Shown here: positions 1 through 6,851 of the stretch, piece by piece | How positions within the stretch are numbered: position 1 is the first letter of the stretch | How the letters are laid out: every line of letters starts with the position of its first letter | Origin: Bacteroidaceae bacterium | Lineage (GTDB): Bacteria; Bacteroidota; Bacteroidia; Bacteroidales; Bacteroidaceae | Length of the DNA: 50,467 bases | Direction: 5' to 3' | Assembly: GCA_017651315.1 (NCBI GenBank) | Contig: JAGCDE010000054.1 | Span: 1 to 50,467, forward strand | Translations under genes and position numbers: made by a program | The notes under the pieces: generated by a model | Databases searched by the model: none | The model's input: only the letters and a program-made list of their open reading frames with translations | Told to the model about the DNA's origin: nothing

Positions 1-154
1 AGAAGCTCTCGGATAGCCTGATAGGGGTAGTTACTGACCATCTCCTCGCGAAGGATAGAAACGAATTATCCATGTCACCTGTTGACGTGCTTCGCTCCAC
101 ACGATAGGTTTCCGTGCTATGCAGCAGTTCTTGTATTTCGTCTTTTGTTATCAT
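1..154 (-). pseudogene. Truncated AlbA_2/ATPase-type regulator, internal deletion, runs off left edge
   Basis: Reading down from an ATG at 154, the first ~25 residues (MITKDEIQELLHSTETYRVE, then RSTSTGDMD) look like the start of the AlbA_2 putative DNA-binding family (also called Schlafen-like or RecG-like ATP-binding proteins). After that the frame no longer resembles the family. A second frame, open from about position 62 to 1, reads FVSILREEMVSNYPYQAIRELL, which looks like the stretch just before the HATPase_c_4 domain some 200 residues later in such proteins. The simplest reading is an internal deletion with frame change joining the two ends. The rest lies beyond the left edge, so I cannot exclude a rearranged functional gene. 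It is the last gene of a minus-strand run with the Fic and XRE genes. Confidence 0.45.
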
Positions 155-232
155 TTGACTTCGTCTTCTTCCTTCTTGCAAGGCATAGCCAAAACAAGCT
201 TTGGCTATGCTCTTGCTTCGTTCGTCATTTGA

Positions 233-448
233 TTATTTCTCTTGATTGAATTCTTCCTGTCTCACCAACTCCTGCACAGGCACTTCAAGCGCATTGGCTA
301 TTGCAATGAGAGCTTCAAGGCTGGGCTGGGTGGTATTAGTAACCCACTTGGACACTGTAGCAGGATCCTTACCGAGTTTATCGGAGAATTCTACAAAGGC
401 ATCGCCTTTTTTGAAACGTTGCATTGGCTTTGATGCTATTTTGTCCAT
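233..448 (-). CDS. XRE-family helix-turn-helix protein (short)
   Basis: A 71-residue protein if translation starts at the methionine of MDKIASKPM; an upstream in-frame ATG at 505 would overlap the end of the Fic gene and adds residues with no family resemblance. The core (KLGKDPATVSKWVTNTTQPS, then LEALIAIANALEVPVQELV) is a Cro/C1-type helix-turn-helix in which ATVSKWVTN is the recognition helix. The N-terminal helix that usually precedes the motif looks altered (FKKGDAFVEFSDKLG), so it may be a diverged or decaying copy. It sits 26 bases after the Fic stop codon and is probably cotranscribed. A role as autoregulator or antitoxin-like partner of Fic is inference from position only. Confidence 0.6.
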   Translation of the reverse strand: MDKIASKPMQRFKKGDAFVEFSDKLGKDPATVSKWVTNTTQPSLEALIAIANALEVPVQELVRQEEFNQEK

Positions 449-474
449 ATTCTCTTTTTCTTTAATGATACACT

Positions 475-1551
475 TTATACCGATGGCGTGATTATTAGTC
501 GCCATGTTCCATCCTTCTCCACTCGTTGAATGTAGCCTTTTGTGGTCAACTGCTTTAGTTGCTTGTTTACAGCAGCCACGTTGATGCCGACCTCCTCAGA
601 CAACTTCTGTATGGTGATATCAGGAGTGGCATACATGAGGTTGAGAATCTTGCTTGTTGAGTCGCTACGGAAGTTCACTCGTTCACCGTCAAACCACCAG
701 ACATTGTCGCCACGTTCTGTGAGAAATCGAATATTGTACGTAACCTCTTCTACAAACAGTTTAATGAAATAGGTGAGGAATTGCTGTATATCCCTTTTTG
801 AGGCATGAGCGCCAAGGGCTGGTTCAGAACCAACGGTCAGGTCGGTTTTGTGCAGAGCTTCTAAGTATTCGTCCTTCTTTCGGCTGCGCACCACTATCAT
901 CGGATAGCCTTGACGTGATAGAATGTAATTAGCCATCAGACGGGCTATACGGCCATTTCCATCCTCGAATGGATGGATGCGAATGTAACGGTAATGGAAT
1001 ATGGCTGCAAGTTCAATTGGAGTGTATTTGCCTGATTGCTCTGCTTCATTATACCAATCCACAAGATCAGTCATCAAGGCTGGTGTCTCTTCGGGTGAAG
1101 CATACTCAAAACAATCTCCATAACGTGTGATAACACTATTAGGACGAGTCTTGTACTGTCCGGCATGAATCACATAGCTCGTTGTTTGGCCTCCTGGCAG
1201 ATTGCGATAGACAGTATAGTCTTCGCGAAGCAATGTCTTATGTAGGGTACGGATAAAGTTCTGCGTAAGTGGTACATCCTTTAGGCTTGCCTCCTCAGTC
1301 ATCATCTTCAACCCCACATTACTTGCAGTCATCTCCTGCACATCTTTTGCTTCAGCCTCACCAATAATCTTCCCGAAAAGCAGCAGTATCTCTGTCTGTC
1401 CATATGTCAGTGTATTGCCCTCGATATGATTACTATTGTAGTTGAAGTCAATAGTAAAGCGACGGCTCAGCATTTCTCTGTCTCTGTCAGAGAGAGGTTG
1501 CAGAGCTGTCCAGCGTGCCATTATTTCTTGTATCTTATCCATTCTTGTCAT
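475..1551 (-). CDS. Fic family protein AMP-transferase with N-terminal inhibitory motif and C-terminal winged helix
   Basis: A 358-residue Fic-domain protein. The catalytic motif HPFEDGNGRIAR lies at residues 193-204 and matches the HPFx(D/E)GNGRxxR signature of enzymes that transfer AMP from ATP to a protein hydroxyl. The N-terminal region has S40-NHI-E44-G, the (S/T)xxxE(G/N) inhibitory helix motif whose glutamate blocks productive ATP binding; this puts it in the class with the inhibitor inside the same chain, ahead of the Fic core. The last ~60 residues (about 295-355) form a winged helix-turn-helix of the kind found in many bacterial Fic proteins. It is flanked by two small XRE repressor-like genes on the same strand (47 bases after one, 26 before the other). 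The target protein cannot be read from sequence. Confidence 0.9.
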   Translation of the reverse strand: MTRMDKIQEIMARWTALQPLSDRDREMLSRRFTIDFNYNSNHIEGNTLTYGQTEILLLFGKIIGEAEAKDVQEMTASNVGLKMMTEEASLKDVPLTQNFIRTLHKTLLREDYTVYRNLPGGQTTSYVIHAGQYKTRPNSVITRYGDCFEYASPEETPALMTDLVDWYNEAEQSGKYTPIELAAIFHYRYIRIHPFEDGNGRIARLMANYILSRQGYPMIVVRSRKKDEYLEALHKTDLTVGSEPALGAHASKRDIQQFLTYFIKLFVEEVTYNIRFLTERGDNVWWFDGERVNFRSDSTSKILNLMYATPDITIQKLSEEVGINVAAVNKQLKQLTTKGYIQRVEKDGTWRLIITPSV

Positions 1552-1598
1552 ATATTATTTGCAAGTTTTCGCTCTTAAAGGTATACACCGTCTACTTT

Positions 1599-1808
1599 TT
1601 AAAGCGAATTCTTGCCTTTTTCTATCCTCAATAGATCGTTTATATCGACTTCGAGGAGTTCCGCAATCTTGACGAATGTCTCCATAGGTGGCTGGCTGGA
1701 ATTGGTGCACCATTTACTCACAGTAGTCGGTGCGCACTCCAGTTGCTCAGATAGCCATTTGTTTGTCCTCTTCTTGTCTGCGAGAACCACTTTGATTCTA
1801 TTTTCCAT
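1599..1808 (-). CDS. XRE-family helix-turn-helix regulator, 69 aa
   Basis: A complete single-domain Cro/C1-type repressor: MENRIKVVLADKKRTNKWLS is helix 1-2, APTTVSKWCTNSSQP is the turn and recognition helix, and METFVKIAELLEVDINDLL completes the bundle. This length and layout is typical of small Bacteroidales XRE proteins. It is the first gene of the minus-strand run that continues with Fic. An AT-rich inverted repeat (TTGTA and TACAA halves) lies about 26 bases upstream of its start and could be its own operator. Function beyond DNA binding is unknown. Confidence 0.8.
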   Translation of the reverse strand: MENRIKVVLADKKRTNKWLSEQLECAPTTVSKWCTNSSQPPMETFVKIAELLEVDINDLLRIEKGKNSL

Positions 1809-1833
1809 TCTTCTTCAGATGAATTGTACCTTA

Positions 1834-1854
1834 TTGTATAATATACGCGTACAA
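1834..1854. promoter_or_regulatory. Inverted repeat upstream of XRE-Fic genes, candidate operator
   Basis: The halves TTGTA (1834-1838) and TACAA (1850-1854) frame an 11-base AT-rich centre, 26 bases before the XRE start codon. Small XRE repressors often bind such sites and repress their own operon. This is pattern plus position only; short arms like these arise by chance in AT-rich DNA. Confidence 0.25.
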
Positions 1855-2492
1855 AATAAATTAATTATCCACGAAATAAAGAAAAGAAATCTATTTTTCT
1901 GCAAAATACGGCTAATTTTATATCTTTTTCTTCACTTTTATTCTCTGCAATGAGCATTATTTTGCACTTTACTTGATACTCACGACTAAAAGTTCTCAAT
2001 ATTGGCATATTTAAGTCATGACGTTTTTGCCATTACTGTATTCCACGTCTAGCATAAATCAAGAAAATGTGACAAGAAACATATAATTATTCAATTTAAG
2101 TGTGATTCTTGCGAGAAAACTACAAAAATCGCATTTAAAAATGGGTTTAATATCGTTTTGGGGAATATCCTCTTTGTTTATCCAAAGGATGTAAAGGGTG
2201 ATTGGCTGGATTAAAAGTTACACGCCATTTGCTTTTTTGGGGGGTCATTTCATCTCTCCAAATTGCACTTTCTACTGCATATCAAAATCGCTCATAGTCT
2301 GGGTGATTACAGTATTGGCAATAGATGCTTGATTATGGCAAACAAAAGAGAACCGTCTCCATCCCTGCTGATGCGAAAGATTGCCCTTTTCATCTGTGAG
2401 GGCGAGTAGGGGAATTTGGAAATTGATATACCGTGTGCCACTGTTTACGGATAATGCAGACGGTGTGAGGCCGTGACATGTCCATACATAAA
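1855..2492. other. AT-rich intergenic stretch, no gene seen
   Basis: About 640 bases between the XRE-Fic operon promoter region and the terminator of the fimbrillin operon. Composition is clearly more AT-rich than neighbouring genes. No open frame has a recognisable family, RNA gene or repeat; the one frame of any length (2272-2502, minus) starts inside the terminator hairpin and looks accidental. Confidence 0.5.
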
Positions 2493-2527
2493 AAATCGCC
2501 ATGATTCTTCGGGAACCATGGCGATTT
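2493..2527 (-). terminator. Rho-independent terminator of fimbrillin-like operon
   Basis: Perfect 11-base arms AAATCGCCATG (2493-2503) and CATGGCGATTT (2517-2527) with a 13-base loop. On the minus strand the stem is followed directly by a run of T. It begins 19 bases after the stop codon of the lipoprotein at 2547-4295, so it closes that operon. Confidence 0.8.
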
Positions 2528-2546
2528 GGTAGTTTATGAATAAATA

Positions 2547-4295
2547 TTATTCAGCTTCGCGGATCAGGCGCACGGATAGACCAAGTCTGCGCACAGTTTT
2601 GTTATCGGCACTTGTTGAAACATTTCCTGTATTACTAAAGTCCAAAGAGCCGCCCCTCCACTCATTGCTATACTTGAGTATTGTACTTGACCAATACTCG
2701 CCTTCATTTGGATAAGTCAATTCAACGCCACTTCTGACATTCGCCGCAGGAAGGAACACGCATCCCTGTTTTTCAAACGTTGCCCATTTTTCAGCATCAC
2801 AAGTTGTTCCTGCATATCCGGTAGTTTTATATTTTATTGTTTTGTCTAACGATCCATCCCAGTTATCCGGGAACAAAATTATGCCTTTCACACCCATGAC
2901 GGTAGCGGAAGTGTACAAATTCTTCGTCTCCATATAGGTGGGAACATCCGTCCTTGTATATACTCTTCCCGTTCTTGCTATAGCGTATGCCCATTCTTCA
3001 CTTGTGAAAAGCCGCCATGGATAATCACCGCCATTGGTAATCGTCTCGGTGGAATTACCCGTTGCACTATGATATACGCCCCAATCATAATCGGTGCCAG
3101 CTAAATCGCCGCTATAATAATCATTGGTAGTTTTGGAGGTCATCCATGGATTATAGCCGTTATAACCGCTTGTGCCCCAACAGAAAAGGTCACGGGCCAC
3201 ATCCTTGTCAGCAGACGTATTGTATTTTGTATAGCCATCAACCGTCACATTACCTCGGTAAGTAGCCGTTTCGGCTGGTCCGTCACCCATGAAATCATAC
3301 TGATGCTCTGCGAAACGCCATGTTCCTGTGCCGTCAGCATTGCCGAGATACTGCAGGTTTCCTGGAGCAAAGAATACCTTCTTGGTTGCACTGACTGAGA
3401 TAGGGGAGGGCATCGAAGCGGTGACCTTACGACCGTATGCGCGTAAAGCGGCATAGGCTTCGCCGTCCTTAAACGGACTGGTGACGGAGATGATAGCTTT
3501 GTCGCTGCTGTTGTAAGCCGTGACGGTGATGTCGGTATAGTCGCCTGTCGGCAGAGGGATGTTCAGCACCATTCCGTCAGTCCAGTCAGTGATGCCAAGA
3601 TCGGTGATTGTGATAATGTCGTTGGTACCCTCAGCGGTGTTGGTAGCGATGACCGATGTGCCGGGAGTGACGGGGCTGGCAATGGAGAATGCGCCCTGCA
3701 CCTTCTTACCGTTGAAATCAATCGTCAGATAGTTAGTGCTGGCGGGTATGCCGTTCACCGTGAGGCGCAGCAGGCCGCAGAGCTGCTTGAACTCCAATGT
3801 TCCGCTCGGGGCGTTCGTGGCAATCATCGGGCAGGGTGTAGTGGTGCCGCTCACCTGGGCCAGGGTATAGCTGCCGGGCAGCGTCACGTCGAGGACAGTG
3901 CCGGACTGGCCGTAGTTTGTTGCATCAGTGGCCACGATGGAGGCGGGGAATACTGCGAAGGCATTGCGAACCTCGCCCTCAGGATAAGAAACGGTGAAGG
4001 AAGCTTCGGCATTGTCGTCGGTAAGATCTTCGTCGATAAGTTCCTCGGTAGTATAGTATTTGTCGTTCACGTGGATGGCAATATGGTCGTCGGTGCTCCA
4101 TGTGAAGGCGGCACTTGTGTTGTCAATTTCCGCACGCGTAGCGGAGCTGTTGTCACCGTTGGAGGCCGTGATGGTCTCGGTAATCATATTGACTTCAGGA
4201 GCCGGCTTGCTGCCGTTCTGAACAGAATCGTTATCATTGCTGCAGGCAGCTGCGAGCATGGCTATCGCAGCCATATACAGATAGTTCTTTTTCAT
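2547..4295 (-). CDS. Fimbrillin-like lipoprotein (Mfa-like N-terminus, FISUMP-like C-terminus)
   Basis: I place the start at MKKNYLYMAAIAMLAAACSN, which gives a lipoprotein signal with lipobox AAAC and a 582-residue protein; the longer frame adds 16 residues without signal character. After the lipid-anchored cysteine comes a fimbrillin family (Mfa_like_1) region with the typical SATRAEID segment and the FTWSTDDHIAIHV strand. From about residue 310 a second domain begins with SVSATKKVFFAPGNLQYLG, rich in W, Y and G, ending in LGLSVRLIREAE; this resembles the FISUMP-type domain common in Bacteroidetes surface proteins. It is the second lipoprotein of a duplicated unit and ends just before a terminator. 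Likely surface or fimbrial-tip exposed; ligand unknown. Confidence 0.75.
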   Translation of the reverse strand: MKKNYLYMAAIAMLAAACSNDNDSVQNGSKPAPEVNMITETITASNGDNSSATRAEIDNTSAAFTWSTDDHIAIHVNDKYYTTEELIDEDLTDDNAEASFTVSYPEGEVRNAFAVFPASIVATDATNYGQSGTVLDVTLPGSYTLAQVSGTTTPCPMIATNAPSGTLEFKQLCGLLRLTVNGIPASTNYLTIDFNGKKVQGAFSIASPVTPGTSVIATNTAEGTNDIITITDLGITDWTDGMVLNIPLPTGDYTDITVTAYNSSDKAIISVTSPFKDGEAYAALRAYGRKVTASMPSPISVSATKKVFFAPGNLQYLGNADGTGTWRFAEHQYDFMGDGPAETATYRGNVTVDGYTKYNTSADKDVARDLFCWGTSGYNGYNPWMTSKTTNDYYSGDLAGTDYDWGVYHSATGNSTETITNGGDYPWRLFTSEEWAYAIARTGRVYTRTDVPTYMETKNLYTSATVMGVKGIILFPDNWDGSLDKTIKYKTTGYAGTTCDAEKWATFEKQGCVFLPAANVRSGVELTYPNEGEYWSSTILKYSNEWRGGSLDFSNTGNVSTSADNKTVRRLGLSVRLIREAE

Positions 4296-4457
4296 TTTCT
4301 TCTGCTTTTTTAAATGATTAAAAACAACAAAAAAACAGTTCAATTATCCCCAAGTGAAGTTTTCGCCTCTGCCTTTTGGGTTGCTGGCAGCGAGGATGGA
4401 ACACAACTGAATCATTACGACCGTAGTGGCCGGTGTCTGATACTCTTTCCTTTTCAT
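4067..4457. repeat. Direct repeat unit, copy 2 (peptide gene plus lipoprotein N-terminus)
   Basis: About 390 bases that recur at 6253-6643 with constant offset of 2186 and only scattered substitutions. The unit covers the small peptide gene, the leader between genes, the lipoprotein signal peptide and the first ~75 residues of the fimbrillin-like protein. A second conserved block in the middle of the N-terminal domain (about 3780-3920 against 5965-6105) extends the similarity less strictly. This is a recent tandem gene duplication or conversion tract. Confidence 0.8.
4344..4457 (-). CDS. Small peptide gene preceding fimbrillin-like lipoprotein (37 aa), copy 2
   Basis: An open frame for a 37-residue peptide starting MKRKEYQTPATTVVMIQLCS and ending NFTWG. 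It differs from the copy at 6530-6643 by one residue (T12 instead of K12). An in-frame ATG four codons upstream (4469) could give a 41-residue form. It lies 48 bases ahead of the lipoprotein start at 4295. A related peptide is found at 49221-49367 (shared pattern MK[KR]..YQ.P.T....IQ.....IL.AS). Conservation of the reading frame and of the pattern in a distant third copy argues that it is translated. Role unknown; a leader, translational-coupling or secreted peptide are all possible. Confidence 0.65.
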   Translation of the reverse strand: MKRKEYQTPATTVVMIQLCSILAASNPKGRGENFTWG

Positions 4458-4564
4458 TGTTCTTTTCATTGTTTTGTTGTTGATTAAAAATTGATTATAA
4501 AGTTGTTCTTTTTATTTTTTTCCTGAAAGCCACAACCGTCCCGGAAGGAGGTGGCGGCAGAGGA

Positions 4565-6481
4565 TTAATTGACATCGTGGATGAGGCGGACACGCATTCT
4601 TGCTTGATTTGCAAACCAAGCAACTTTGGGTGTTCCTGTAGATGTCCATGTAAAATAGAAGCGGTTGCTTGTATTGTTTTGACGCACCAGCCAATACCAT
4701 CCTTCTTGACTACTGCCCCAAGATAAACCGCTTGTTGCCGTAGCTTTACCAGTATTCATCAGAAGCACAAATCCTTTTCCGAGATATTTGACGTAGTCTG
4801 TAATAGTGGAACCGGATGTCAAACCTTCCACGTCACTTGCTACCGCTTCATCCGGCGGCAAAAGTAAGCAATTTGTCGAACCTATTTTAACGTGATAATA
4901 AGATGCAACATTTCCACCGTCAATGGTGCGGCCAATGAGATAATTCCATTCATACTTATTTTCGGTGGACAAACTATTATTATTATACCAAGTTTCTATT
5001 CTCCAATTTACACCATAAATTGGAAGACCGTTATCTATGTCTGTGTAATTAACCTCAGGGTAATTGAACCACACTCGTTTCGTAGTGCTATTGTTGCCCT
5101 CCCAACCCCACGTGGTAAACGGCTCCGTAAACGAATAGACGCCATTGTCAACGCCTAAGTCACCTGGCGAGAAGCAAACCTTCTTGTTTGTGCTGACAGT
5201 AAATTTGTAGAGATTGACAGGCACTGAAACTATATTCTTATAGTAATAGCCATTCTTGAACCTAACCGGAGCAGTGGTGATGCCGGAGTAAACCTTTCCG
5301 TCGGCGTCTATTACCTGGACAACGATGGGAGACTGTGCTGTTTCATTGAAACGCATACCTAAGTAAACAGTCTGGGGCAGATTGTCGTCATCGTCATTAT
5401 TACGTGCTTCAGTAATGGGACCATTTGTTGACTCATTAGTTCCTTCCTTATATGTTGCCTGCAACAAGTTGTCTTCGGAGAAGATTCTTACAAACCGGAG
5501 ATTGTCGAGGGTGGTTTCGCCAACTTTGAACTCGAATCCGATGATGCTCTCAAGCTCTACTGCGTTTGAGGAACTCGGAGTGATGACAGTGCCTTGCTTA
5601 AAAGTAATAGTCGTGGAGGGAATGTCTATGCTGCTCTTTTTTCCTTTGGCGCGATTTGCCTCGTAGCTGAAGCTCAGTCCGCCCACCTTTACATTGCTGC
5701 TGGTCACAGCCGAAACGGTGAGGCTGCTGTATTGTCCTGCAGGGAGAGGGATGTTGATGACAGCCGAAGTGGCACCTCCCAGGTCTGTGATTTTAATCTT
5801 GTCGCCGGCGTTGCTTGCAGATGTGCCGGTAATGGCTGAAGTTGTAATGGTTGAAGTGCCGGGAGCGGGCGAGGCGATGGAGAAATCGCCGCAAACCTGT
5901 TTTCCGTCAAAGTCCAACTGCAGATACACTGCATCTGAGGGTATGCAGTTCACCGTGAGACGCAGCAGGCCGCAGAGCTGCATGAAATCCCATCCGCTGC
6001 CTGCTTCGTTCGTGGCAATCATCGGGCAGGGTGTAATGGTGCCGCTCACCTGGGCCAGGGTATAGCTGGCGGGCAGGGTAACGTCGAGGGCAGTGCCGGA
6101 TTGGCCGTAGTTCGCTGCATCAGCGGCCACGATGGAGGCGGGGAATACGGCGAAACCGTCGCGAGACGAGCCCTCGGGATAAGAGACGGTGAATTCGGCT
6201 TCGTCGGTGTCGCCCGCGGCAAGAGGATCGGTGGTATAGTAATTTCCATCGCTCACGTGGACGGCAATCTTGTCGCCGGTGCTCCAAGTGAAGGCGGCAC
6301 TTGTATCATCAATTTTCGCACGCGTAGCGGAGCTGTTGTCACCGTTGGAGGCCGTGATGGTCTCGGTAATCATATTGACTTCAGGAGCCGGCTTGCCGCC
6401 GTTCTGAATAGGATCGTTCTCATTGTTGCAGGCAGCGGTGAGCATGGCTACCGCTACCAGATACAGATAGTTCTTTTTCAT
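4565..6481 (-). CDS. Fimbrillin-like lipoprotein, first copy of duplicated unit
   Basis: Start chosen at MKKNYLYLVAVAMLTAACNN (lipobox TAAC), giving 638 residues; ten upstream in-frame residues are left out because they precede the signal. The N-terminal ~240 residues closely match the protein at 2547-4295 (SATRAKIDDTSAAFTWSTGD, then strand-rich Mfa-like repeats). Residues from about 300 on differ: an extra domain (FKQGTVITPSSSNAVELESI and following) and then a diverged relative of the FISUMP-like region starting TNKKVCFSPGDLG and ending RMRVRLIHDVN. Probably anchored at the outer membrane and surface exposed. It follows the 37-residue peptide gene at 6530-6643 and is the first lipoprotein of the operon. 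Confidence 0.75.
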   Translation of the reverse strand: MKKNYLYLVAVAMLTAACNNENDPIQNGGKPAPEVNMITETITASNGDNSSATRAKIDDTSAAFTWSTGDKIAVHVSDGNYYTTDPLAAGDTDEAEFTVSYPEGSSRDGFAVFPASIVAADAANYGQSGTALDVTLPASYTLAQVSGTITPCPMIATNEAGSGWDFMQLCGLLRLTVNCIPSDAVYLQLDFDGKQVCGDFSIASPAPGTSTITTSAITGTSASNAGDKIKITDLGGATSAVINIPLPAGQYSSLTVSAVTSSNVKVGGLSFSYEANRAKGKKSSIDIPSTTITFKQGTVITPSSSNAVELESIIGFEFKVGETTLDNLRFVRIFSEDNLLQATYKEGTNESTNGPITEARNNDDDDNLPQTVYLGMRFNETAQSPIVVQVIDADGKVYSGITTAPVRFKNGYYYKNIVSVPVNLYKFTVSTNKKVCFSPGDLGVDNGVYSFTEPFTTWGWEGNNSTTKRVWFNYPEVNYTDIDNGLPIYGVNWRIETWYNNNSLSTENKYEWNYLIGRTIDGGNVASYYHVKIGSTNCLLLPPDEAVASDVEGLTSGSTITDYVKYLGKGFVLLMNTGKATATSGLSWGSSQEGWYWLVRQNNTSNRFYFTWTSTGTPKVAWFANQARMRVRLIHDVN

Positions 6482-6643
6482 TTTCTTCTGCTTTTCTAAA
6501 TGGTTAAACACAACAAAAAAACAGCTTAGTTATCCCCAAGTGAAGTTCTCGCCTCTGCCTTTTGGATTGCTGGCAGCGAGGATGGAACACAACTGAATCA
6601 TTACGACCTTAGTGGCCGGTGTCTGATACTCTTTTCTTTTCAT
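6253..6643. repeat. Direct repeat unit, copy 1 (peptide gene plus lipoprotein N-terminus)
   Basis: Partner of 4067-4457 at a constant offset of 2186. Near-identical sequence through the small peptide gene and the start of the lipoprotein gene, then falling similarity further into the lipoprotein. Confidence 0.8.
6530..6643 (-). CDS. Small peptide gene preceding fimbrillin-like lipoprotein (37 aa), copy 1
   Basis: A 37-residue open frame starting MKRKEYQTPATKVVMIQLCS, continuing ILAASNPKGRGENFTWG. It is the first gene after a good minus-strand promoter (-7 box at 6721-6728) and 48 bases before the lipoprotein at 4565-6481. The basic start, central hydrophobic stretch (VVMIQLCSILAAS) and Gly/Arg-rich tail recur in the third family member at 49221-49367. 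The hydrophobic part is too short and polar for a typical membrane helix. I do not recognise a function. Confidence 0.65.
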   Translation of the reverse strand: MKRKEYQTPATKVVMIQLCSILAASNPKGRGENFTWG

Positions 6644-6720
6644 TGTCCTATTGTAAGTTAAGTGTTAATGTAAAATTAATTTATCCTAATATAATAATTA
6701 TATTTTTCAAAAATAAATTA

Positions 6721-6728
6721 CAAAAGTA
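6721..6728 (-). promoter_or_regulatory. -7 box (TACTTTTG) for the fimbrillin-like operon
   Basis: Exact match on the minus strand to the Bacteroidetes -7 consensus TAnnTTTG, 78 bases upstream of the first peptide start. The -33 element is weak (TTG within TGTTGT), so the assignment rests mainly on the -7 box and on its position. Confidence 0.5.
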
Positions 6729-6770
6729 TATATTTTCTACAACACATTCGCAAGGAGCCTGCAAAAATAT

Positions 6771-6778
6771 TATTTTTG
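6771..6778 (+). promoter_or_regulatory. -7 box (TATTTTTG) for GH115 gene
   Basis: Exact match to TAnnTTTG, 73 bases upstream of the GH115 start codon, in the divergent intergenic region. No clear TTTG -33 element stands 19-20 bases upstream. Confidence 0.45.
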
Positions 6779-6851
6779 TACCATGATTTTTGTCACGACT
6801 CGGGATGGTTCAAGACAGATCCTGAATTTTAAACACTTTTAGACCAAAACT

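Noticed and set aside
2272-2502. 76-codon open frame on the minus strand
   Set aside because: Begins inside the terminator hairpin of the fimbrillin operon, has no family resemblance and lies in AT-rich intergenic DNA.
4296-4343. Longer N-terminus of the fimbrillin-like protein (start at 4343)
   Set aside because: The added residues precede a complete lipoprotein signal and would hide it; the internal ATG matches the position in the other copy.
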